Shown: positions 6,771-14,159, numbered from the stretch's first letter. The stretch: 14,159 nucleotides of DNA from CAYTID01 sp964437735 (GCA_964437735.1 CAYTID010000055.1:1-14159), one strand, 5' to 3'. Notes: a model not told the origin generated them from the letters alone. Translations and numbers: made by a program.

Positions 6771-7486
6771 AATATTAGCGCAAAAATTCTTGCAGGACTT
6801 CCCGATCCGCCTTCAGTTTTCAAAGGGGCGATTATTATAGCCGGAACAATCGGTGTGAGTTTATCGATATTGGCTAAATTTTCCAGTGCGAATTTATTTT
6901 GAGAAAACAATATTTTATGAACTGAAAAATCATCTGAGATCCCCGGATCAATGCTTAGGGTGTCGATCCCTAAACCGTTTATATTCCTTTCGAAGAGTAA
7001 AAATTCCACAGCTTCCTTTGAAAAACCGGGGAAATGCATAAAGCCGCTTTCGTCTTGGTTTATAAATTCTTTTTTAGTCTGCCATTTTGCACCCCATCCC
7101 GAATTCATCATTACAACTGAGTTTTCAGGAATTTTTCCGTTATGAACTTCCCAATTTGTAATATCTTCTATCGACATTGAATAATCAGGATTTATATTGG
7201 CTTTCACTCTTACATCGATAACAGCACCGGGACATATTAAATTTTCGGCTTGTATTTGATCGATTGTTTGATTTCCTTCTACACAATGTGCAGGGGCATC
7301 TATATGAGTACTGTAATGCTCGGGTATCTCTATTACCCTGGAAATAAATCCGTGATCTTTATAAGTCGTTAGTAATTTGGTTGAAAAAATTTGCGGTCCA
7401 GGTTCACTAATTGAGGGCCAGGAGGGTTCCAATCCGTTAATCGAATATGACAAGTCGATAATTTTACTATAAGATAAAATTTTCAT
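6767..7486 (-). CDS. cyclase family metal-dependent hydrolase (kynurenine formamidase/isatin hydrolase superfamily)
   Basis: This 239-residue protein is of the cyclase type (PF04199). Members hydrolyse amide or cyclic-amide bonds with Mn or Zn, for example N-formylkynurenine or isatin. The metal motif is HYSTHIDAPAH (57-67), giving H57, H61, D63 and H67. The usual HxGTHxDxPxH is altered, with serine in place of glycine before TH. Also visible are GNQTIDQI (71-78), PGAVIDV (86-92), GIDTLSID (173-180), H190 and ALENLANIDKL (200-210), where E202 lies 12 residues after H190 as in kynurenine formamidases. The first 20 residues (DLSYSINGLEPSWP) fit the family start. It overlaps folD upstream and the deaminase downstream by ATGA, so all three are probably translated together. 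The substrate is unknown. No other tryptophan-degradation gene is present, which argues weakly against a kynurenine role. Confidence 0.88.
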   Translation of the reverse strand: MKILSYSKIIDLSYSINGLEPSWPSISEPGPQIFSTKLLTTYKDHGFISRVIEIPEHYSTHIDAPAHCVEGNQTIDQIQAENLICPGAVIDVRVKANINPDYSMSIEDITNWEVHNGKIPENSVVMMNSGWGAKWQTKKEFINQDESGFMHFPGFSKEAVEFLLFERNINGLGIDTLSIDPGISDDFSVHKILFSQNKFALENLANIDKLTPIVPAIIIAPLKTEGGSGSPARIFALIL

Positions 7487-8367
7487 GTGCCATATAGTGT
7501 TGTTGCTTTCAATGTATTTTTTAAAAGCATAGCGATAGTCATCGGACCGACACCACCGGGGACAGGTGTAATAGCTCCGGCAATTTTTACTGCTGATTCG
7601 AAATGAACGTCGCCAACAATTTTATAGCCTATCGGTTTTGAGGGATCGGGAACTCTGTTTACCCCGACATCAATAACGACTGATCCGGGTTTGATCATAT
7701 ATCCTGAAATCATTTCTGCTTTTCCTATAGCACAAATAAGGATATCGGCTTGTTTGGAGTAGAGGGTGATATTTTCAGTTCCGGTATGAGCGATAGTAAC
7801 AACGGCATTTGCTCCTGTTTGTTTTTGAAGTAAAATATTTGCTACCGGTTTTCCTACAATATTACTCCGACCTAAAACAACTACATGTTTACCCGACGTT
7901 TCAATCCCGCTTCTTGATAACAACTCTTGAATTCCCGAAGGAGTTGCAGGGCGTAGACAATCCTGCCCGATAACTAATTTTCCAACATTAACAGGATGAA
8001 AACCATCGACATCTTTTTGAAAATCGATCGCTTCTATAATTTTGTTTTCATCTATATGCGAAGGGAGCGGAAGCTGAACAAGGATACCGTGAATTTTTTT
8101 ATCATGATTGTATTTATCAATTAATTCTAAAACTTCTTTTTCTGTTACGGTTGAATCGAGTATTTCTGTTTTATGAAAGAAACCAACGTCGTCACAAGCT
8201 TTATTTTTCATTTTTACGTAGCTCTGGGATGCAGGATTATCGCCTACTAAGATAAAAACTAGCCCCGGATTTATCCCTTTATCCGATATAAGTTGCAGCG
8301 TTTGAGTTTTTACTTCAGATTTTATCTCTTCTGAGATCTTTCTGCCATCGATGATTTTTACCTGCAT
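7483..8367 (-). CDS. folD: bifunctional methylenetetrahydrofolate dehydrogenase / methenyltetrahydrofolate cyclohydrolase
   Basis: This 294-residue cytosolic enzyme interconverts 5,10-methylene-, 5,10-methenyl- and 10-formyl-THF, supplying one-carbon units for purines and formyl-Met. The catalytic YVKMK pair (Y50, K54) lies in SQSYVKMKNKACDDVG. Also present are GILVQLPLP (94-102), DVDGFHPVNVGKL (119-131), the NADP loop GRSNIVGKPVA (166-176), IDVGVNR (232-238), GDVHFE (252-257) and PVPGGVGPMT (268-277). The length and all signatures are normal, so it should be active. It starts 17 nt after the ymdB-like gene and ends in an ATGA overlap with the cyclase gene. No Shine-Dalgarno sequence is visible. 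Confidence 0.97.
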   Translation of the reverse strand: MQVKIIDGRKISEEIKSEVKTQTLQLISDKGINPGLVFILVGDNPASQSYVKMKNKACDDVGFFHKTEILDSTVTEKEVLELIDKYNHDKKIHGILVQLPLPSHIDENKIIEAIDFQKDVDGFHPVNVGKLVIGQDCLRPATPSGIQELLSRSGIETSGKHVVVLGRSNIVGKPVANILLQKQTGANAVVTIAHTGTENITLYSKQADILICAIGKAEMISGYMIKPGSVVIDVGVNRVPDPSKPIGYKIVGDVHFESAVKIAGAITPVPGGVGPMTIAMLLKNTLKATTLYGT

Positions 8368-8384
8368 AGAATTTTTAATTTTGT

Positions 8385-9185
8385 TTATTCGAATTTTGGA
8401 AATACAAAACTCTCGAATTTTAAAGCTGTCCCTTTTTCAAGATCGATTCTGATATAAGCACCGCAAAATCGGATGTCGTGGCTCGCCATTTCATACTTGT
8501 AAGGTACACCGTGTAAAAATCTTTTTATGGCGACCTCTTTTTTCATTCCGATCACCGAGTCGTAAGGTCCGGTCATTCCGACATCAGAAATAAAGGCAGT
8601 TCCTTTGGGGAGGATTCTACCGTCTGCAGTGGGAATGTGTGTGTGAGTTCCGATTACTGCACTTACTCTGCCGTCTAAATACCATCCGAGTGCGATTTTT
8701 TCAGCAGTTGCTTCGGCATGCATATCGACGATAATAATTTTTGTCTGTTCTTGAATTTTCTGTATTGCCCAATCAGCAGTTTTAAATGGATCGTCGATCG
8801 GCTGCATATAAACTCTTCCCTGAAGATTAATTACACCGATTTTTAATTTTTCACTGTAATTGTAGACAATATAACCATTTCCGGCATTTTCGCGCGGGTA
8901 GTTCAGAGGACGAATTATTGATTTATTTTCGGAGAGCAGCTTTCTTGTATCCCATCTGTCCCATAAATGATTCCCGCCGGTAATTACCTGAATACCTGCT
9001 TTAAATAATCTGTCGGCAGCTTCTTTTGATATCCCCTTCCCATCGGTCAGGTTTTCCCCGTTTGCAATGCAAAAATCGATGTTATATTTTTGAATATAAC
9101 TTTTAATAATCGTTTCTGTCAGTTCAAGACCGGGATTACCGATAATATCACCTATAAAAAGTACGTTCAGATGTTGTTTGTCCAT
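8385..9185 (-). CDS. YmdB-type metallophosphoesterase (TIGR00282 family)
   Basis: This 266-residue dinuclear metal phosphodiesterase resembles Bacillus subtilis YmdB, which hydrolyses 2',3'-cyclic nucleotides and affects biofilm and motility choices. The metal ligands fit those recalled for YmdB at a shift of 5 to 6 residues: D13 in FIGDIIGNPG, E44 and N45 in ANGEN, N72 and H73 in GGNHLWDR, H156 in VDMHAEAT, and H181 and H183 in GTHTHIPTADGR. DVGMTGPYDSVIGM (201-214) is also typical. In many bacteria ymdB follows rny; here it is first in a unit with folD, the cyclase gene and the deaminase gene. No Shine-Dalgarno sequence is visible before the ATG. The physiological role in this organism is unknown, although the catalytic site looks complete. 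Confidence 0.93.
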   Translation of the reverse strand: MDKQHLNVLFIGDIIGNPGLELTETIIKSYIQKYNIDFCIANGENLTDGKGISKEAADRLFKAGIQVITGGNHLWDRWDTRKLLSENKSIIRPLNYPRENAGNGYIVYNYSEKLKIGVINLQGRVYMQPIDDPFKTADWAIQKIQEQTKIIIVDMHAEATAEKIALGWYLDGRVSAVIGTHTHIPTADGRILPKGTAFISDVGMTGPYDSVIGMKKEVAIKRFLHGVPYKYEMASHDIRFCGAYIRIDLEKGTALKFESFVFPKFE

Positions 9186-9193
9186 TTTGAAAA

Positions 9194-9223
9194 ATTCTTA
9201 TTTTTAACAAACAATATAAGAAT
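9194..9223 (-). terminator. possible weak hairpin plus T-run between the hybrid kinase and the ymdB-like gene
   Basis: Read on the minus strand, ATTCTTAT (9223-9216) and ATAAGAAT (9201-9194) form a perfect 8-bp inverted repeat around a 14-nt loop, followed by a short T-run (9193-9190). This resembles an intrinsic terminator for the hybrid-kinase transcript, but with a single G:C pair it would be weak. It ends 8 nt before the ymdB-like ATG, so it could instead affect translation of that gene. The 56-nt gap shows nothing else convincing. Confidence 0.3.
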
Positions 9224-9241
9224 AAATTTATAAACTGAAAA

Positions 9242-12200
9242 TTACGATTTCCATTGAGTTATTAATTTTTTTGCGTTTTTAATCATATGAAAAACTTCAT
9301 CAATATGAAACGGTTTGTTGCATAGGAAATCGACACCTGTATTTGAAATATCCTGGTCTTTCAGGTCTCTGCCCCATCCGGATATTAATATTACGGGAAC
9401 TTTAGCATTTTTGGTTTTAACAGCTTTTGCGACTTGCCAGCCGTTCATCTCAGGCATTCCAAGATCAGTAAACACTAAATCGAAATTATCTTTGTAAAAT
9501 TTTTCTATCCCGTCTTTTCCATCCTTTGCTAAGGTAATCTGGTGCCCTGATTCCGATAAAATTTCTCCCAATAATAGTCTTAATTCTTCTTCATCATCGA
9601 TGATAAGAATTTTCAGTTGGTGTTCATCCTGAAGCGGAGGAGTTTGAATTGTATAATCATGAGGCTGGTTAACTACCTCATTCTCTATACAGATTTTCGG
9701 GAAAATTATGGTGAAAACAGTTCCTATGCCTAATTCACTCCTGACGCTGACTTCTCCTTGCCTTTTGCTAACTAAAATTTTTACCATAGCCAGCCCAAGA
9801 CCTGTTCCTTTTTCCCCTTTAGTAGTGAAAAAGGGGGTAAAAATTTTGGACACTGTCTCTTTATCCATACCGGTACCATTATCCTGTATTTCAATAGAAA
9901 ACATTCTATCCAGATTTTTTGTCTTAATGGTAATAATCCCGCCGTTTGGTAATGCATCGACAGCGTTGAGGATAAGATTTGTGAGTATCTCTCTTAATTC
10001 CTGTCCGCTTCCGAGTACAATAGGTAAATTGGCAAGTTCCTTTTGAATTTCAATTTTAATTCCTTTTTGTTGTGCGAAATCTTTCCATCTGGTTTGTGTG
10101 AGTTGTATGGTATCTTCGATGATTTTTGTTACATCGAGGGCGGAGGCATTATCTTCCACTTTTTGTTTTGAAAAATCCTGCAATCTTTTTACGGTATCAG
10201 CTCCATCCTGAGCCGCTTTAAGTATGATCTCGAGGTCAGCTTTTGCCCTTGTATCGGTGGTTTTTATCTGAAGCAATTGTGTACGACCCTGAATAACCGT
10301 CAGCAAATTATTGAAATCGTGTGCGACTCCGCTGGCAAGATTTCCTATTGCTTTTAATTTTTCACTGTGGATTAATAAATTTTGTGATTCTCGAAGTTGT
10401 TCATAGGATTTTTTAAGGTCTTCATTTGCTTTAATCAATCTTGAATACAAATTTGCGTTCTCAAGAGCTGAATTTAGCTGTGCGGAATATAAATTAAAGA
10501 TCGGAATATCCTCTTCTGTAAATTCATCCGAATTGATGGCTGCGATGCCGATTACTTCGTTAAATACAATTAATGGGAGAAAAATTGTGAATTCTTTATA
10601 TCCAAGTTCTTTTAATGCTACTTCAATTGCGTTGTTCGGGATTTGATATTTAAGCAGATTTATCATTCTCCCGATCGAATTATCATTGAAAATAGTTTTC
10701 TTTCGCTCAACAACATCCTCAAATGTTGGATGCCCTTTAATAGGAATTTTCAGGTCGCTCAAATTAATTCTATTAATTTTTTCAGCTGCTTTTAGAATGT
10801 TAGGATCAAATGTCGTTAGCTTGGTCCTTATCGCACTCCCTTCCTTCATTAAAATTAATAGATTATGATTTAACCGGCGGATGGCTTTTGCCATTGAATC
10901 GAAAAGTTCCTCTTCAGTTTTTGAACGTGAAAATGCCTGAGATGCTATTAGTAAAGAAAGTATTTGTTCCTGATGTCGCTTTTTGTCAGTAACATTTCTC
11001 CCGATACCGCGATATCCGATTATGTTTGCATTGTCATCATACACTACAGTCGCTGTTTCGAGTATTGTTATCCGGTCATTGTGTTTGGTTTTAAGATGCA
11101 GTTCGTAATCTATAACAAATCCGTTTCCGGCGATTTCTTGTTTGAACTTTTCCCGGTCTTCGGGAAAAACAAATAAATCTTTTCCTACATCGAGGTCCAG
11201 TATTTCTTCTTTTGAATTATAACCAAGCATCTCTATTCCGGCTTGATTGATAGAAATAAATTTTCCTTCAGCGCTTGTTTCGAATACGAAATCTTTTGAC
11301 TCCTCAAATAAATGCTGATATTTTAATTCGTTTAAATAAGCTTGTTTTTCAAGGAGTTTTTTTTCAGTTATATCTTTAATAAAATTCGAGATACCGATTA
11401 TTTGTCCTGTATGATCGAAAATGGGAGAGAGCGTAATTAATAAAAATATTTCTGTTCCATCCTTTCTAATTCTCTCGACTTCCAGATTATAAAGTTTCTC
11501 GCCTTCGAGAGCTTTCTTATAGTACTCAAGAGACTCTGTAAATTTATCCTCGGGAATTGTTATTGAAAGGTCTTTGCCGATAATTTCGCCGGATTTATAT
11601 CCGTAAATTTTTTCGCACGCTTTGTTCCAAGTAACTACTTGTAAATTTGTATCGGTGGTCGCTATACCGTCGCCGGAGTTCGTAATAATATTCTCAAGAT
11701 AAGCCTTCGTTTCATTTATCTGTTGTTCAAGAATTTTTAAGTCAGTAACATCAATTCCATTCGCTATCAAACCGGTAATATCTCCGTTTTTATCATAACG
11801 TGGATTGATATTAAATATTATATGTTTTGTACTTCCGTCTCTTGTTGCAACAGTAGTTTCGAATCCCTTAAGCGGATTTCCTTTCAAGATAAAATTTATT
11901 TTTTCGTTGAATTTTTCTTTCTTTTCATCTTTTCTGATAAACAGATCGAAATAATTATTCCCTTTTATTTCTTCCTGGGCATATCCGAATAATACTTCGG
12001 CTGTATGATTGTAAAAAAGAATATTTCCGTCAGTATCAAAGAAAATGAGAATACCGTTTATATTTTCAAGAAGAGTACGATACCATTCCTCTGATTCACC
12101 CAATTTGTTCTCCAGTGATTTCAATTCAGATATATCATGGGAAATTCCTAATATTGCGTAAGGTACACCTTCATCGGATGAAAGCAGCTTATTCAGTAAT

Positions 12201-13222
12201 CTGATTCGAACATGTTTGCCGTCTTTTCGGATTTCTTCTAATTCCCCGGACCAATACCCGTTCATAAGGACTTCATCTGTAATTCTCAACATTTCCTTTT
12301 CGAGCGCAGGATTATTATTCGCCATAGTGAGAATGTTTTTTCCGATTATTTCCACGGGGCGATATCCCCACATCTGTGCTTTGCATTCGTTTATAAAAAT
12401 TATCTTATTCTCTAAATCGGTCAATACAATTCCGTCATTGATATTCAAAATAATATCGGAAAGTAAGTGCAATTTTTTTTCATTCTCTTTTTGGAGAGTT
12501 ATATCGAAGCAACTGATTAATACCGCGACATTCTTTCCGGTTTCATCAGTAATATGATTTAATTTTAATTCTAAATATACTTTCGTCTGAAATTTTGTCT
12601 GTAACAAAACTTCACAATCAATAAACCCTTCCGATTTTATAACTGTTAATATATTTTGATTCTTATGTTTTGGTCCGAAGTCTAAGGAGAAATCAAGGTC
12701 TAAATGCTTTCCGATAACTTCATTTGTACACCAGCCGAATAATTTTTCTGCGGATTCGTTCCAGAAAAGAATTTTTGTGTCTAAATCTGTTATCAGTATC
12801 GGATTATTAATTTTTTCCAGTAAACGGGTGTCGAATTTTATTGCTTTTAACTGATTATCTGGATTGCTGATTTTATTCGATAAAATTGAGGAGATGTAGG
12901 AGTAAATATTTTCTCTTAATACAAAACTGATATTCGTTTTTCCTTGAATTCTCGACATTAATTGATTTTCGTCGTTATCTTCCGAAATAATTATATAACA
13001 TATATCGGGATTTTTTTCTGATAATATGATTAGATCATTTAAAATATTTGTTATAACAAAGGAATCGATGATAATTATTTTGAAATCATCTGAGTCGAAA
13101 ATATCGATCGCAATCGGTGGTTGAGCGTGGCTAAGTTCAATTAGTATATTATTTTGAGAAAAATAATTTTGAAATGTTTTGAGGTTGACCGGATTATCGG
13201 TTATATATAAAATTTTGTTCAC
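9242..13222 (-). CDS. soluble hybrid histidine kinase: degenerate receiver, five PAS, GAF, HisKA, HATPase, REC
   Basis: This 1326-residue protein has no transmembrane segment, so it senses cytoplasmic signals. Domains in order: degenerate receiver-like (1-115; D53 kept, acidic pair T8-D9, K replaced by R103), PAS1 (132-246), PAS2 (252-368), PAS3 (374-498), PAS4 (504-622), PAS5 (632-748), GAF (760-925), a coiled-coil linker, HisKA (955-1020, phospho-accepting H968 in GVAHDFNNLLTVI), HATPase (1075-1177) and a C-terminal REC (1203-1318). In the ATPase, N1086, DNGTGMD (1114-1120), FTPFFTTK (1128-1135) and GTGLGL (1139-1144) are intact. In the REC, D1209, D1210, D1253, S1281 and K1303 are intact, so autophosphorylation and phosphorelay should work. 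The start is GTG, chosen because an in-frame TAA lies seven codons upstream. No DNA-binding output is attached, so a separate partner is expected. No heme or flavin ligand can be named. Confidence 0.95.
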   Translation of the reverse strand: MNKILYITDNPVNLKTFQNYFSQNNILIELSHAQPPIAIDIFDSDDFKIIIIDSFVITNILNDLIILSEKNPDICYIIISEDNDENQLMSRIQGKTNISFVLRENIYSYISSILSNKISNPDNQLKAIKFDTRLLEKINNPILITDLDTKILFWNESAEKLFGWCTNEVIGKHLDLDFSLDFGPKHKNQNILTVIKSEGFIDCEVLLQTKFQTKVYLELKLNHITDETGKNVAVLISCFDITLQKENEKKLHLLSDIILNINDGIVLTDLENKIIFINECKAQMWGYRPVEIIGKNILTMANNNPALEKEMLRITDEVLMNGYWSGELEEIRKDGKHVRIRLLNKLLSSDEGVPYAILGISHDISELKSLENKLGESEEWYRTLLENINGILIFFDTDGNILFYNHTAEVLFGYAQEEIKGNNYFDLFIRKDEKKEKFNEKINFILKGNPLKGFETTVATRDGSTKHIIFNINPRYDKNGDITGLIANGIDVTDLKILEQQINETKAYLENIITNSGDGIATTDTNLQVVTWNKACEKIYGYKSGEIIGKDLSITIPEDKFTESLEYYKKALEGEKLYNLEVERIRKDGTEIFLLITLSPIFDHTGQIIGISNFIKDITEKKLLEKQAYLNELKYQHLFEESKDFVFETSAEGKFISINQAGIEMLGYNSKEEILDLDVGKDLFVFPEDREKFKQEIAGNGFVIDYELHLKTKHNDRITILETATVVYDDNANIIGYRGIGRNVTDKKRHQEQILSLLIASQAFSRSKTEEELFDSMAKAIRRLNHNLLILMKEGSAIRTKLTTFDPNILKAAEKINRINLSDLKIPIKGHPTFEDVVERKKTIFNDNSIGRMINLLKYQIPNNAIEVALKELGYKEFTIFLPLIVFNEVIGIAAINSDEFTEEDIPIFNLYSAQLNSALENANLYSRLIKANEDLKKSYEQLRESQNLLIHSEKLKAIGNLASGVAHDFNNLLTVIQGRTQLLQIKTTDTRAKADLEIILKAAQDGADTVKRLQDFSKQKVEDNASALDVTKIIEDTIQLTQTRWKDFAQQKGIKIEIQKELANLPIVLGSGQELREILTNLILNAVDALPNGGIITIKTKNLDRMFSIEIQDNGTGMDKETVSKIFTPFFTTKGEKGTGLGLAMVKILVSKRQGEVSVRSELGIGTVFTIIFPKICIENEVVNQPHDYTIQTPPLQDEHQLKILIIDDEEELRLLLGEILSESGHQITLAKDGKDGIEKFYKDNFDLVFTDLGMPEMNGWQVAKAVKTKNAKVPVILISGWGRDLKDQDISNTGVDFLCNKPFHIDEVFHMIKNAKKLITQWKS

Positions 13223-13243
13223 GAACTGATATTGATATATCTT

Positions 13244-13906
13244 TTAAGTTTTTATAATAATTTTTGACAAGATAGTCTGATCGTTCTTTATTTTTGTTCT
13301 AGTCATTCTGATGTTGGATATTTGCACTTCAATTTTGTCCAGATTGTCATTCACCATTTTGATATACTTATTTTTATTTTCCTCTGTGAGATTCTGATTT
13401 TGCAACTGAAAGATTGCCAAACGAATTACTCCCAAAGGATTATTGATATCATGGGTTATTGAGGTGAGGCTTGTGTTCAGGGCGGCGAGGTTATTTCTGA
13501 TTGTATCAAATTCGTCTGCTTTTTTCCTGATCTCGGAACTCTTCAATACACTTAACAATGTCCAGGGAAAAGTCGGCAGATCAAGTTCGACAATATTTAA
13601 AGTGTCGTCAATGCCTGCTTCTCTTTCAGTAAAAGTTAGTTTTGCTTCGCTTACTTTTGTCATTTGTAATATAGGCATATTGAAATTTTTTTCGCGAAAA
13701 AATTTTGCTATTGAAACTGAGCTTTCTGTTTCTAATTTTTCACCGAGCAGCACAAGATCGAATAAAACATACTTATTAATTAAAGAGCTGACGATTGATT
13801 GGTCAGTGTCTCTCTGAAGAATTACCTTTTCTTTCAGCGAAGAGGAGAGTTTATTTTCAAGAAACTCATTTGATAAATCTGTTGGATCAATTATCGCAAT
13901 ATACAT
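13244..13906 (-). CDS. pseudo-receiver plus DHp (HisKA) protein lacking an ATPase domain
   Basis: This 220-residue protein has an N-terminal receiver-like fold (1-120). The phospho-acceptor position is glycine (G55 in DLVLLGEKLE), the acidic pair is reduced to D7, and I see no conserved lysine, so it should not be phosphorylated there. A helical linker (121-145) leads to a clear DHp/HisKA pair: an H-box with H152 in SITHDINNPLGVI (149-161) and a second helix (about 175-207). It stops just where an ATPase domain would begin. No HATPase motif lies in the 21-nt gap after it, so it cannot phosphorylate itself. It could be a dimeric phosphotransferase (compare Spo0B or ChpT), a substrate of the neighbouring kinase, a regulator of it, or a decayed kinase. 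It is followed in the same frame by the hybrid kinase. No Shine-Dalgarno sequence is visible. Confidence 0.85.
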   Translation of the reverse strand: MYIAIIDPTDLSNEFLENKLSSSLKEKVILQRDTDQSIVSSLINKYVLFDLVLLGEKLETESSVSIAKFFREKNFNMPILQMTKVSEAKLTFTEREAGIDDTLNIVELDLPTFPWTLLSVLKSSEIRKKADEFDTIRNNLAALNTSLTSITHDINNPLGVIRLAIFQLQNQNLTEENKNKYIKMVNDNLDKIEVQISNIRMTRTKIKNDQTILSKIIIKT

Positions 13907-13937
13907 TTATTTGGTTTTCCATAGAATTAGACAAATG

Positions 13938-13966
13938 AAAATAGATATTATTTAATAAAATATCAA
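13938..13966 (-). promoter_or_regulatory. candidate promoter for the two-gene signalling unit
   Basis: On the minus strand, TTGATA (13966-13961) and TATTTT (13943-13938) are separated by exactly 17 nt, matching sigma-70-type -35 (5 of 6) and -10 (4 of 6) boxes. Transcription would start near 13931, giving a leader of about 25 nt before the ATG at 13906. If the organism uses a Bacteroidota-type consensus, the real boxes may differ. The rest of the 122-nt gap (13907-14028) shows no strong terminator or operator. Confidence 0.35.
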
Positions 13967-14028
13967 GCGTTTTTACCGATATACTTGAACTTGTTGACGT
14001 GAATCAAAGTTTTTCAATAGCAAACTGT

Positions 14029-14159
14029 TTATTTCCCATGAAGCACGATTGTTTTCATAGGATAACCGAAGGTAGTGCCTATGACAAACACCTCCCTGCC
14101 ATCGGTCCAGACGGAATTGAACGTTACCCCATCCATGCGTAGATGTGTGAATTCAAACC
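14029..14159 (-). CDS. C-terminal end of a beta-propeller-like protein, cut by window edge
   Basis: The last 42 codons and the TAA stop of a minus-strand gene that enters from the right edge; the other two minus frames hit stops. The tail contains FNSVWTDGREVFVIG followed by GYPMKTIVLHGK. The S-V-W-x-D-G-x-x-V-F-V-x-G pattern is that of one blade of the WD40/Kelch-like propellers found in secreted or surface proteins of Bacteroidota relatives, and the K-T-x-x-x-H-G-K end fits a closing strand. It could be the last blade of such a protein. With only 42 residues the family is uncertain and the role unknown. It ends 122 nt before the signalling gene start and has no clear terminator. Confidence 0.6.
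   Translation of the reverse strand, partial: FEFTHLRMDGVTFNSVWTDGREVFVIGTTFGYPMKTIVLHGK

Noticed and set aside
9708..10046. Plus-strand open frame of 112 codons inside the hybrid kinase gene
   Set aside because: It lies antisense to the conserved ATPase domain and its translation shows no domain pattern; it is a shadow of the real gene.
12216..12557. Plus-strand open frame of 113 codons antisense to PAS1/PAS2
   Set aside because: The opposite strand encodes clear PAS domains; no motif or ribosome site supports this frame.
13223..13243. A frameshifted ATPase domain belonging to the DHp-only protein
   Set aside because: Only 21 nt separate the genes and the next protein opens with a receiver-like domain, so no hidden ATPase remnant can fit.
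13443..13817. Plus-strand open frame of 124 codons antisense to the pseudo-receiver/DHp gene
   Set aside because: The minus frame has an intact H-box and a plausible start and promoter; the plus translation has no recognisable family.
1..14159. CRISPR arrays, tRNA or rRNA genes, insertion sequences, defence islands
   Set aside because: No regularly spaced repeats, no transposase or integrase motifs, no cloverleaf-like segments and no known defence genes were seen; nearly all sequence is explained by the listed genes.

Overview
The window is AT-rich bacterial chromosome that is densely packed with genes. It holds 13 complete protein genes and two genes cut by the window ends. I see no rRNA, tRNA, CRISPR array, insertion sequence or phage gene. 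A DUF4491-type membrane protein, very large multi-PAS hybrid kinases, start sites that mostly lack a visible Shine-Dalgarno sequence, and a propeller-like tail at the right end all suggest the Bacteroidota/Ignavibacteria/Chlorobi group. This placement is an inference and only moderately certain.

Layout, left to right. (1) Positions 1-2536, minus strand: a probable rmuC - YciO/TsaC-like gene - four-helix membrane protein - SRPBCC/AHSA1 protein cluster. The spacings are 43, 1 and 11 nt, and the last gene runs off the left edge. (2) A 150-nt divergent intergenic region (2537-2686). (3) Positions 2687-6233, plus strand: tmk, a C-terminal processing protease (S41), a TSUP/TauE-type permease, a DUF4491 small membrane protein and a 60-residue HTH-like protein. 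These are tightly spaced and look like one transcription unit. (4) A 75-nt convergent gap. (5) Positions 6309-9185, minus strand, read from right to left: YmdB-type phosphodiesterase, folD, a cyclase-family metal hydrolase and a yeast-type cytosine deaminase. The last two junctions are ATGA start-stop overlaps, so translation is probably coupled. (6) Positions 9242-13906, minus strand: a signalling pair. The first gene is a 220-residue pseudo-receiver plus DHp (HisKA) protein with no ATPase domain. The second is a 1326-residue soluble hybrid histidine kinase (degenerate receiver, five PAS, GAF, HisKA, HATPase, REC). (7) The last 131 nt are the 3' end of a minus-strand gene with a beta-propeller-like tail.

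Most of the window is housekeeping: dTMP phosphorylation, one-carbon folate metabolism, envelope proteolysis and DNA maintenance. The unusual parts are the two-gene signalling module and the cytosine deaminase. In the module, a DHp-only protein precedes a hybrid kinase in the same reading frame, separated by one TAA and seven sense codons, and both start with a degenerate receiver. The deaminase keeps every active-site residue of yeast cytosine deaminase that I could align from memory, and it is coupled to a cyclase-family hydrolase. All assignments come from reading motifs in the translations; no database search was run.
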